Below the pieces are notes generated by a model, which was not told the DNA's origin, made no database searches, and was given only the letters and a program-made list of their open reading frames with translations. From contig CAQLOA010000027.1 of the NCBI GenBank assembly GCA_948829205.1, forward strand, positions 904-13,256: DNA of 12,353 nucleotides, in the 5' to 3' direction. This document shows, in pieces, positions 6,745 to 12,304 of this stretch. Every line of letters begins with the position of its first letter. Position 1 is the first letter of the stretch. Made by a program: the position numbers and the translations under genes. This DNA comes from an uncultured Eggerthellaceae bacterium. GTDB lineage: Bacteria > Actinomycetota > Coriobacteriia > Coriobacteriales > Eggerthellaceae.

Positions 6745-6775
6745 CGCGCTGCCGCCAAGACGGCCGAGGAGCGCG
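6745..6775. terminator. Possible stem-loop between the convergent rubredoxin and DUF554 genes
   Basis: CGCGCT (6745-6750) pairs with AGCGCG (6770-6775), with an inner GCCG-CCAAGA-CGGC stem and a 5-base bulge. No T-run follows on either strand, so it is at best a weak bidirectional terminator. Confidence 0.25.
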
Positions 6776-6776
6776 G

Positions 6777-7472
6777 CTAGAACAGGCCGGACGTCAGCGC
6801 GACCAGCCCGAACCAAACCGGAGGGACCAGCAGCGACGGCAGCAGGTTCATGACCGGAATCTCCCTAACCTTCAATATCCCCAGCCCCGACGCCAATATC
6901 AGGAAGCCTCCCACCACCGTGATTTCGGCCATGAGCTCGGAGGTCAGAAACGGCGCGAGCTGCGCCGCCAGAAGGTATATGCTTCCCTGCCAGCAGAACA
7001 GCACGATGGCCGCAAGCGCGATTCCGAAACCGAACGACGACGCAAGCACCATGGACGTGACCAGGTCGAGCATCGCGTTCGTGAAGAGGTAGGTCTCGTC
7101 GCCGTGCAGCGCGCTGTTCATGGGGCCCAGTATGGAAAGGGTCCCGAAGCAGAACAGCATTATGGCCGTGGAGAGGCCCTGCGAAAGGTTGCCGCCGTCC
7201 TTCGAGCGCTTCGACACGAACCGGTCGAAGCGGCCCGCTATGTCCAGCCACGTGCCGACGACGCCCCCGATGGCGAGGCTGGCTATGAACAGCACGGGAT
7301 AGACGCTGTCGGCCATGCCGGTCACTATAGCGTTCACGCCGATGCCGAACGCCGCAAGCCCCATGGCCATGAACAGCACTTCCTGGTACTTCTCGCCCAG
7401 GCCGCGCTTCGCCAGGCTTCCGACGGCGGAGCCTATGACTATGGTGAGCGTGTTCGCTATCGTGCCGATCAA
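6777..7472 (-). CDS. DUF554 family integral membrane protein
   Basis: A 231-residue hydrophobic protein. The start is probably the TTG at 7472: AAGGGGA lies about 6 bases upstream, and translation from there gives the standard DUF554 beginning (L/M-IGTIANTLTIVIGSAVGSL, residues 1-20) and the family's usual length. In-frame ATGs further upstream lack ribosome binding sites. About six or seven membrane-spanning segments are visible, including EVLFMAMGLAAFGIGVNAIV, a segment around YPVLFIASLAIGGVVG, CFGTLSILGPMNSAL and a C-terminal LLPSLLVPPVWFGLVAL. The cytoplasmic loop FDRFVSKRSKDGG is basic. DUF554 proteins are widespread in anaerobes and are thought to be transporters, but no substrate is established. 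It is convergent with the rubredoxins and divergent from the HAD phosphatase. Confidence 0.88.
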   Translation of the reverse strand: MIGTIANTLTIVIGSAVGSLAKRGLGEKYQEVLFMAMGLAAFGIGVNAIVTGMADSVYPVLFIASLAIGGVVGTWLDIAGRFDRFVSKRSKDGGNLSQGLSTAIMLFCFGTLSILGPMNSALHGDETYLFTNAMLDLVTSMVLASSFGFGIALAAIVLFCWQGSIYLLAAQLAPFLTSELMAEITVVGGFLILASGLGILKVREIPVMNLLPSLLVPPVWFGLVALTSGLF

Positions 7473-7527
7473 CGGCTTCCCCTTCGCAATACGTGCCCTA
7501 CGCATTGGGCACTCGGCCCACGCCCCC

Positions 7528-7533
7528 ATTGTA
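7528..7533 (-). promoter_or_regulatory. Probable -10 element for the DUF554 gene
   Basis: TACAAT on the minus strand matches five of six bases of TATAAT and lies about 56 bases before the TTG start. The -35 region is poor. It sits back to back with the plus-strand promoter of the HAD gene. Confidence 0.35.
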
Positions 7534-7551
7534 CCCCTCGCGCTCGCCGTC

Positions 7552-7584
7552 TTGACAGCCGGGCATGACGGCATCGTCTAAAAT
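7552..7584 (+). promoter_or_regulatory. Probable sigma-70-type promoter of the HAD-SRAP genes
   Basis: A perfect TTGACA at 7552-7557 is followed by TCTAAA at 7577-7582 (19-base spacer) or TAAAAT at 7579-7584 (21-base spacer). The -35 is ideal but the spacing is longer than the preferred 17. It lies about 45 bases before the HAD start. Confidence 0.4.
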
Positions 7585-7626
7585 GGGCGGCAGCCCATCC
7601 GACATCGCTTGCTAGGAACACGACGC

Positions 7627-8283
7627 ATGAAAGACATCAAAGGCCTGCTCTTCGATGCAGACGGCACGCTGCTGGACACCTACGGCATCATTCTCACGTC
7701 GATGCGCCACACCGTGAACGGCATCGCGGGAGGCAACTACGGCGACGACGAGCTCATGGCGCGGGTCGGCACGCCGCTGCTGGACCAGATGCTCCACTTC
7801 GCGAACGGCGACGAAGACCGAGCCCAGGAACTCGTCGACCTGTACCGAAAGCACAACGACGGCATACACGACGAGAACATAAGGCCCTTCCCGGACACGA
7901 AGGAGGCGTTGGGGATGCTCGCCGACGCCGGCTTCCGGATGGGCGTGGTCACGTCCAAGCGGCACTTCATGGCCGACCGCGGCCTGCGCATGAGCGGGAT
8001 TGCGCAGTACTTCGACGTTCTGGTGGCATCGGACGACTGGCCCGAGCACAAGCCCGAGCCAGGCCCTGTGCTACGCGGCTGCGAACTTTTGGGGATTCCG
8101 CCCGAGGAATGCGCCTACATCGGCGACAGCCCCTTCGACATCCAGGCCGGCAACTCGGCAGGATGCCTCACCGTTGCGGCGCTGTGGGGCATGTTCCCCG
8201 CCGGCGAGCTGGAGGCGTGCAGCCCCGACATGGCCTGCACGTCGCTGCTCGAGTTCGCCCGCAAGGCAACGGGGCATTGCTAG
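7627..8283 (+). CDS. HAD-superfamily phosphatase, phosphoglycolate phosphatase-like
   Basis: A 218-residue haloacid dehalogenase-type hydrolase. The start at 7627 has AGGA 9 bases upstream. The four HAD motifs are present: motif I FDADGTLLDT with the nucleophile D10 and acid/base D12; motif II VVTSKR around residues 107-112; motif III lysine K142 in HKPEPGP; and motif IV YIGDSPFDIQAG with D167 and D171 for magnesium. The helical cap between residues 17 and 90 (HTVNGIAGG and later) and the overall length match the Gph/PpaX group, which removes phosphate from 2-phosphoglycolate or pyrophosphate. Phosphoglycolate also arises from repair of oxidised DNA ends, and the next gene is a DNA-damage protein 25 bases downstream, so a shared operon is plausible. 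The exact substrate is not certain. Confidence 0.9.
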   Translation: MKDIKGLLFDADGTLLDTYGIILTSMRHTVNGIAGGNYGDDELMARVGTPLLDQMLHFANGDEDRAQELVDLYRKHNDGIHDENIRPFPDTKEALGMLADAGFRMGVVTSKRHFMADRGLRMSGIAQYFDVLVASDDWPEHKPEPGPVLRGCELLGIPPEECAYIGDSPFDIQAGNSAGCLTVAALWGMFPAGELEACSPDMACTSLLEFARKATGHC

Positions 8284-8308
8284 GCGCTGGACGGGTCAGG
8301 CGGAAGCG

Positions 8309-8950
8309 ATGTGCGGAAGGTTCGTGTATCTCGAATGGGACGAGGTGCTGGACGTCATCCAGCGCATCGTGATGCACACGCCGTTCGAACCACGGCCCGA
8401 GTGGCCCGCAGGCAGGCGCATTGCGCGACCCGGGTCGGTCATCCCGGTCATATCGGCCGAAGACGAAAACCTCGCCCCGGTCGATTTGCGCTGGGGCATT
8501 CCAGCGCCATGGGACGAAGGAAAGACGCTGTTCAACACCCGCATCGAGACGGCGCTAGGACAAAAGGACGGCATCTGGAGCGACGCCATCCGGCACGGCC
8601 GCTGCATCGTCCCCACCTGGGGCTTCTTCGAGCCCAGTGCCACGGAGACCACCCTAAGCCCCCGCACAGGCAGGCCTGTGAAGCGCCAGTACGAGTTCTC
8701 GCTGCCGGAAGGGCCCACGCTTCTGGCTGGCGTGCGCGTCCAGGAGGCGTTCAGCGTGGTCACCACCGAGCCCAACGCGTCGGTTGCGCCCATCCACGAC
8801 CGCATGCCCGTCGTGCTGCGGCAGGACGAGGCGCGCCAATGGCTGGACGGCGACTTCGCAGCCCTGTCCGACCGGGGAGGCGTCGTGCTGGACGTGAAGG
8901 CCGAGCCGCTGCCTAAACCGCCCGACGACCGCCAGACAAGCCTGTTCTGA
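8309..8950 (+). CDS. SRAP-domain abasic-site processing protein (YedK/HMCES family)
   Basis: A 213-residue member of the SOS response-associated peptidase family. The start at 8309 puts cysteine at position 2, as catalysis requires: after removal of Met1, Cys2 forms a thiazolidine crosslink with abasic sites in single-stranded DNA. The other active-site residues are present: N76 in FNTRIET, E108 in GFFEP and H163 in PIHDRMPV, close to E. coli YedK C2, N75, E105 and H160. The ribosome binding site is in AGGCGGAAG. The last five residues, QTSLF (209-213), fit a QxxLF-type sliding-clamp-binding motif, which would parallel the PCNA-binding end of human HMCES; this is inference. It follows the HAD phosphatase by 25 bases and precedes a small coiled-coil gene by 53 bases. 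Confidence 0.95.
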   Translation: MCGRFVYLEWDEVLDVIQRIVMHTPFEPRPEWPAGRRIARPGSVIPVISAEDENLAPVDLRWGIPAPWDEGKTLFNTRIETALGQKDGIWSDAIRHGRCIVPTWGFFEPSATETTLSPRTGRPVKRQYEFSLPEGPTLLAGVRVQEAFSVVTTEPNASVAPIHDRMPVVLRQDEARQWLDGDFAALSDRGGVVLDVKAEPLPKPPDDRQTSLF

Positions 8951-9003
8951 AGCGTAGGGAGACCCCACCACTGTCACGTCCGCCAACTGAGGGAGGAAGC
9001 ACG

Positions 9004-9201
9004 ATGGATACAACGGAGCGCCTGCAGGCCTTCGAGCAGATGCTGGAAGACGTCAAAAGCCAGATGCAGTTCGAGCAGTCGGAGATGGACAAGCTGAAGG
9101 CGCAGGGCCGGGAGAAGTCGGTCACCTTCAAGCAGTACCTGTCCAACAAGCTGATGTACCAGCGCATCCTGTCGCTGTACGAGAAGCACGGACTGCTTTA
9201 G
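9004..9201 (+). CDS. Small coiled-coil protein, function unknown
   Basis: A 65-residue charged, helical protein with no recognised family. A strong ribosome binding site (GGGAGGAAG) lies about 5 bases before the ATG, which supports it as a real gene. Residues 5-35 (RLQAFEQMLEDVKSQMQFEQ, then SEMDKLKAQGREKS) have heptad-like spacing of L, M, F and V and probably form a coiled coil; residues 36-65 (FKQYLSNKLMYQRILSLYEK) form a second amphipathic helix. There is no signal peptide, membrane segment or cysteine. It lies 53 bases after the SRAP gene on the same strand and ends 14 bases before the converging regulator gene. It may be a small adaptor or a protein that forms oligomers. Confidence 0.75.
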   Translation: MDTTERLQAFEQMLEDVKSQMQFEQSEMDKLKAQGREKSVTFKQYLSNKLMYQRILSLYEKHGLL

Positions 9202-9215
9202 GACGCCCAGGCCAA

Positions 9216-9830
9216 CTACCAGATGACCATGTAGGCCACGACGCCTACAAACGCTCCAACGGCGGCTCCGGCCAGGAACTTGAGCAGGGCCATCGCAGCC
9301 GGGTGCGACCTAGCAAAGCCGTGGCCTTCCCTGCCCCCTTCGTCCAGGGTTCCGTCGTAGAAGGCCATTATCTCGCGATAGGTCACAAGGTCGTGCTTGC
9401 TCTTGATGCGCTCGACCTGGACTGCGGCCAGCATCCCCAGCCCCCAGAAGACGGCGAACAGGGCCGCTCCCACCAAGTCCCCCATAGTCAGGTTTCCCGC
9501 CCCCGATGGAGCCCTCCAGAGCGTGGCCAGCGCGACGAAACAGACGACGCCGCCAGCCACTAGAACGACCATGCCCGTGGAGAGCCACTTCATCGACGCC
9601 GCGTCGGCCGCCACCGAACGCTGGATTGCGGCGACGTCCCCCTTTATCAGCTCGTCGGTGGACACCCCGAACACCTGGCTCAGGAGCAGTATGCTCTGCA
9701 CGTCGGGATAGGTCTTGTCGGTCTCCCAGTTGCAGACCGTCTGCCGCGAGACGAATATCGCCTTGGCGAGGTCGTCCTGCGACATGCTCCGCTCGGTGCG
9801 GAGCCTTCTGATCTGGTCGGAAATCTCCAT
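9216..9830 (-). CDS. XRE-family HTH regulator with three C-terminal membrane segments
   Basis: A 204-residue protein. Residues 1-65 form a Cro/C1-type helix-turn-helix: MSQDDLAKAIFVSRQTVCNW (16-35) followed by ETDKTYPDVQSILLLSQVFG and STDELIKGD, the common layout of Firmicutes/Actinobacteria XRE regulators. Three hydrophobic stretches follow, at about 83-104, 118-138 and 180-203, so the DNA-binding domain is tethered to the membrane and probably senses a membrane or envelope signal. The start has AGGGAAAG immediately upstream; this site overlaps the stop of the preceding 46-residue membrane peptide (6-base gap), so the two are translationally coupled. Regulators of this layout often control antimicrobial peptide response or transporter genes. 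The target here is unknown and may be this operon itself. Confidence 0.88.
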   Translation of the reverse strand: MEISDQIRRLRTERSMSQDDLAKAIFVSRQTVCNWETDKTYPDVQSILLLSQVFGVSTDELIKGDVAAIQRSVAADAASMKWLSTGMVVLVAGGVVCFVALATLWRAPSGAGNLTMGDLVGAALFAVFWGLGMLAAVQVERIKSKHDLVTYREIMAFYDGTLDEGGREGHGFARSHPAAMALLKFLAGAAVGAFVGVVAYMVIW

Positions 9831-9836
9831 CTTTCC

Positions 9837-9977
9837 CTATCGTCCCTCCACTGCCTCCAGGCGTTCCTCGAGACGCCTCACCTTCTTGGCGTACTTCGCC
9901 TCCAGATACGCCACCGCCGCGGCCAGAAGGCAGATCGCGACGCCTATTGCGATTATTATCCCGTATGGAATCATCAT
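9837..9977 (-). CDS. 46-residue single-pass membrane protein, operon partner of the XRE regulator
   Basis: A very small gene starting at 9977 with two consecutive ATG codons behind AAAGGACCC. The N-terminus is one hydrophobic helix (YGIIIAIGVAICLLAAAVAY, about 5-24), followed by a charged helix with coiled-coil character (LEAKYAKKVRRLEERLEAVE, 25-44). It would sit in the membrane with the charged helix in the cytoplasm by the positive-inside rule. It ends 6 bases before the membrane-tethered XRE regulator on the same strand, so the pair probably works together, perhaps as sensor or stabiliser for the regulator. No family is recognised. Longer versions starting further upstream have no ribosome binding site. 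Confidence 0.7.
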   Translation of the reverse strand: MMIPYGIIIAIGVAICLLAAAVAYLEAKYAKKVRRLEERLEAVEGR

Positions 9978-10390
9978 GGGTCCTTTCCCTAGCGGACGAA
10001 ACGAATCGAGATTATGAATCAACGGTGCGGAACTGCGTCCCCTGTTCGCGAAATACCCCTTGTCAAAAGTCTTTTACACGTCCTTGAACAGGCAACTTCT
10101 GGCCGAAGCTTCCACAACCTGACCGAATCACGACCTGAAAACGCGTCGGACTTCGCCCACGCCAGGGTCGAAAGAACGTATTTCGTGCCGCCACCGCACC
10201 AGAGCGGATGGCCGGCCAAGTGGCCCGATGCGCCTAAAACCCTCCGCGGACGACGACTTCCTTAACGGGCCGCCGGTCGAAATGCATCCGCGAAGGCCCC
10301 TGGTCTGCATAGCCCAGCATGGTTCGCACGCTATCCGATTCCCTAATGTTGCTGAGTCCGTATCCTGTTCAGCTCATCAAAACGCGACAT
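9978..10390. other. Non-coding stretch between the membrane/XRE operon and the nuclease gene
   Basis: No convincing gene is seen in this stretch; short open frames here have no ribosome binding site or recognisable domain. On the minus strand a weak -10 (CATAAT, 10011-10016) could serve the membrane-peptide/XRE operon, and a perfect TTGACA (10061-10066, minus) stands without a matching -10. A partial palindrome is at 10027-10050. Base composition changes from GC-rich to AT-richer near about 10375. Confidence 0.5.
10027..10050. repeat. Possible REP-like palindromic remnant
   Basis: GCGGAAC-N10-GTTCGCG has an exact GAAC/GTTC core with a GC-rich spacer (TGCGTCCCCT). The style resembles short GC-rich repeats found between genes in many genomes. 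Only one copy is visible here, so its repetitive nature cannot be shown. Confidence 0.2.
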
Positions 10391-10468
10391 ATGACCCAAC
10401 TTCCGATATTGCTTGCGCGTGTTCCTCGTAATTGCGACTTCAAGTTAAACATTTACTACAAAGCATTA

Positions 10469-10882
10469 ATGCAAGCACCTATAATTGACCGCATAACCAA
10501 GCGCCAAGGTAAAATAATCGCCCCGTCCTATCTCAACATTCAGCCACATGAGATAGCCACAGCACGCTCTATCGTCGACATTGGCTACGACGTCGAATTT
10601 GTCCCCCGCAAAAAGGGAGACAAGGTCAAATCTGCTGATTTCGTAGCCGATGGAGTACTTTGGGAAGTAAAGTCGCCAACGTCCAGCCAATTGAGGGTCG
10701 CCGAAAAACGTCTTCGCGAGGCGGTTCACCAGTCTCGTGACATTGTTTTCGACTCGCGTAGGATGAAGCATCTTTCGGATAAGCAAATACAGAACGAGGT
10801 AGAGAAGTGGTGTCGCATCCTAACGTCTATCAGGCGACTGTTGTATGTGAATCGCAATGGCGAGGTTGTAAGGATCAAGTGA
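10469..10882 (+). CDS. Stand-alone CdiA-C-type PD-(D/E)XK nuclease domain (tRNA-nuclease toxin-like)
   Basis: A 137-residue protein (from ATG 10469; the frame is open back to ATG 10391 and 10319, and no start has a clear ribosome binding site). It matches the C-terminal nuclease domain of contact-dependent inhibition CdiA toxins: KIIAPSYLNIQPHEIATAR (15-33), YDVEFVP (40-46), then the catalytic core SADFVADGVLWEVKSP (55-70) with D57, E66 and K68 as the PD-(D/E)XK triad, and SRDIVFDSRRMK towards the end. Some family members cut tRNA. The domain is normally fused to a delivery protein (CdiA, MuF or LXG type); here no carrier is present. Sampled 60-base lines are 33-47% GC against about 73% in the ATP-grasp gene, and codons such as ATA and TTA are common, suggesting recent acquisition. 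It may be an orphan toxin, a defence effector or a mobile-element accessory. Confidence 0.75.
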   Translation: MQAPIIDRITKRQGKIIAPSYLNIQPHEIATARSIVDIGYDVEFVPRKKGDKVKSADFVADGVLWEVKSPTSSQLRVAEKRLREAVHQSRDIVFDSRRMKHLSDKQIQNEVEKWCRILTSIRRLLYVNRNGEVVRIK

Positions 10883-10884
10883 CG

Positions 10885-11043
10885 ATGCTAGTATATTTAA
10901 CAGCAAAGCGTCGAAGCGGTGAGCAATTCACTCAAGTTCGGCGCTTTACTTTTGCAAAAGCCCCAATCGGGGGCCTAGGTCTCAAATCGTTGATATTCGT
11001 CGACAAAAAAACGCACATTTGCGAAGCCTCGTTACAATGTTAA
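10885..11043 (+). CDS. Small ORF downstream of the nuclease, candidate immunity or antitoxin protein
   Basis: A 52-residue basic protein starting at ATG 10885, with AGGAT about 10 bases upstream. An in-frame GTG at 10879 overlaps the nuclease stop (GTGA) and would add two residues. Frames reaching further upstream lie inside the nuclease gene and are not credible. The sequence (MLVYLTAKRRSGEQFTQVRR then FTFAKAPIGGLGLKSLIFVD) suggests a short beta-rich fold; no known family is recognised. It shares the low GC of the nuclease gene and is tightly coupled to it, the usual layout of a toxin followed by its immunity gene. Immunity is inferred from position only; the small size is also compatible with a spurious ORF. 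Confidence 0.45.
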   Translation: MLVYLTAKRRSGEQFTQVRRFTFAKAPIGGLGLKSLIFVDKKTHICEASLQC

Positions 11044-11049
11044 GCAATG

Positions 11050-11088
11050 AACGCCAGCACGGGGTGTAGTGCTCCTACCGCTGGCGTT
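11050..11088. terminator. Stem-loop between the convergent small ORF and fic gene, probable bidirectional terminator
   Basis: AACGCCAGC (11050-11058) and GCTGGCGTT (11080-11088) form a perfect 9-bp stem, with an inner GTAG-TGCTC-CTAC stem (11066-11078). It lies 6 bases after the stop of the small ORF and between genes that converge. T-runs are short (GTTTG on plus, GTTC on minus), so termination is likely but not certain. Confidence 0.5.
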
Positions 11089-11167
11089 TGTGCTATCCAA
11101 AGCCCCGCACGGCGAAGAATCACCCCGTCCGCGGCTTTCGAACCACAAGGCCCCGAGCGCCGAATAG

Positions 11168-12118
11168 TCATCCATGGTAAGAGTTTTCGCGCTTCAAGGC
11201 TTCTGCGCTGCCCGCAAGAGCCTTCTCGACGGGGACGTTGCGCAAGAGCGAGGGGTCGTCGAACAACGGCGCGACCATCAGGTCCCTGGAACGCAGAGAC
11301 GCCTCGGGACCTCCAAGCGCCTGGGCCAGGAACTTCGCCAAGAACGACAGGTCGGGGAAGACGCCGGCCTTCGCATTGCGGTAGCTCGCGCGCACCAACG
11401 CGTCCCTGAAGTACCTCGCGTGGCTCTCGAACGGCTCGTTGGTCACGTCGTACCCCAGGTCGTTCAGATAAAGCACGGCGAACACTGCGACCGTGCGCGT
11501 GTTCCCCTCCACGAAGGGGTGCACCTGCCACAAGCGGGCCACGAACCTGGATACCCCCTCCACGAAGCCGTCGGAGCGCCCCGTGCCCCGCGAAGACGCA
11601 AGCTCGTCCTCGAAGGCGACCTTGAGGGTCGCATCCACCAGCGACGGGTCCGCGTATACCACGCTGTCGCCGTTCAGCACAAGCTCCTGCTTCTGGAGGG
11701 CGCAGTCCTTGTAAGCGCCAGGACGGTACTTGGCGGGGTCGAGGTCTTGGAAGATATGCTCGTGGATGCGCCTCAGCATGTCGGGCGAAAAGAGGAAGGC
11801 GCCCCTGGCCAGCATCTCCGCGATGCGGAACGCAACGAAGTCCGCCTCCTGCTCGCTTTCGTCGCGGGCGGAACCGGCATCTCCCGCCGGGGCGTCCGCC
11901 ATGGCCGCATAGTAGGCGCGCAGCATCCCGCCCGTTTCCTCCAGGGTCCTCACGCCGTCGATGTTCTCCTGCGACAGGTCGTTGAGGTGCGCGGACGTCT
12001 GCAGGCCGTCTACCGCCTGAAGGCCGTGCGCGATGCCCCAGTGCCTGCGCAGCGCGTCCCCCGAAGGCTCGCCTGGAACCTCTTCGTAGGGAAAATCGAA
12101 TGGCATGTCGGCAGTCAT
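11168..12118 (-). CDS. Fic-domain protein (probable nucleotidyltransferase toxin)
   Basis: A 316-residue Fic family protein; the start at 12118 has GGAAGAGG about 5 bases upstream. The active loop is HPFVEGNTRT (200-209), containing H200, F202, E204, G205, N206 and R208. Canonical Fic loops read HPFxxGNGRxxR; here T207 replaces the glycine and A211 replaces the second arginine, as I recall for the GNTRT subgroup common in Firmicutes and Actinobacteria. The flap is around QKQELVLNGDSVVYADPSLV (142-161), and a conserved helical end FESHARYFRDALVRASYRNA (230-249) matches that subgroup. Fic enzymes transfer AMP or other nucleotides to target proteins. No inhibitory (S/T)xxxE(G/N) motif is visible in the N- or C-terminal regions, and no VbhA-like antitoxin gene is adjacent. 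It follows tRNA-Glu and its terminator on the same strand, so its own promoter must lie within or near them. Confidence 0.92.
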   Translation of the reverse strand: MTADMPFDFPYEEVPGEPSGDALRRHWGIAHGLQAVDGLQTSAHLNDLSQENIDGVRTLEETGGMLRAYYAAMADAPAGDAGSARDESEQEADFVAFRIAEMLARGAFLFSPDMLRRIHEHIFQDLDPAKYRPGAYKDCALQKQELVLNGDSVVYADPSLVDATLKVAFEDELASSRGTGRSDGFVEGVSRFVARLWQVHPFVEGNTRTVAVFAVLYLNDLGYDVTNEPFESHARYFRDALVRASYRNAKAGVFPDLSFLAKFLAQALGGPEASLRSRDLMVAPLFDDPSLLRNVPVEKALAGSAEALKRENSYHG

Positions 12119-12133
12119 TGCGCCTCTTCCATG

Positions 12134-12157
12134 AAAAAGGCCGCCCGAAGGCGGCCT
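12134..12157 (-). terminator. Strong intrinsic terminator of the tRNA-Glu transcript
   Basis: On the minus strand AGGCCGCC-TTCG-GGCGGCCT is a perfect 8-bp stem with a stable TTCG loop, followed by a T-run (TTTTTC). It is 9 bases past the tRNA-Glu CCA end and only 15 bases before the fic start codon. Confidence 0.92.
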
Positions 12158-12166
12158 GAAAGGTCT

Positions 12167-12243
12167 TGGTAGCTCCGACCGGATTCGAACCGGCGACCTC
12201 CGCCTTGAGAGGGCGGCGTCCTAAACCGCTAGACGACGGAGCC
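12167..12243 (-). tRNA. tRNA-Glu (anticodon CUC)
   Basis: A full 77-base tRNA with encoded CCA. The acceptor arms GGCTCCG and CGGAGCT pair (first pair G-U, usual for bacterial tRNA-Glu), with discriminator A. The anticodon arm is CCGCC-CTCTCAA-GGCGG, giving anticodon CTC (reads GAG). The T-arm is GCCGG-TTCGAAT-CCGGT, with the last pair G-T. A possible -10 box lies upstream at 12262-12267. Confidence 0.96.
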
Positions 12244-12261
12244 ACGCTAAGTGCGTTAGCT

Positions 12262-12267
12262 AGTATA
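12262..12267 (-). promoter_or_regulatory. Probable -10 element of tRNA-Glu
   Basis: TGTATACT on the minus strand contains TATACT (five of six bases of TATAAT) about 19 bases before the mature tRNA. The -35 region (about GGCGTT) is weak. Processing from a shared tRNA-Gln/tRNA-Glu transcript is the alternative. Confidence 0.4.
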
Positions 12268-12304
12268 CACGAAATGCCTTCCCGAACGCCGAAGCGGTTG
12301 AAAA

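Noticed and set aside
10807..10878. Upstream part of the small ORF inside the nuclease gene
   Set aside because: The overlap with the nuclease coding sequence would be long and the start lacks a ribosome binding site; ATG 10885 or GTG 10879 is more credible.
11047..11409. Plus-strand open frame overlapping the stem-loop and the fic 3' end
   Set aside because: It starts inside the probable terminator, is arginine- and proline-rich, and is antisense to fic.
12167..12190. tRNA-Glu 3' end as an integration site with a second copy in the window
   Set aside because: Reading the rest of the window by eye, I found no second copy of the tRNA end, and no integrase gene is present.
11040..12245. Alternative minus-strand frame across the fic gene and tRNA-Glu
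   Set aside because: It is arginine- and glycine-rich and reads through a tRNA; the Fic motifs lie in the other frame.
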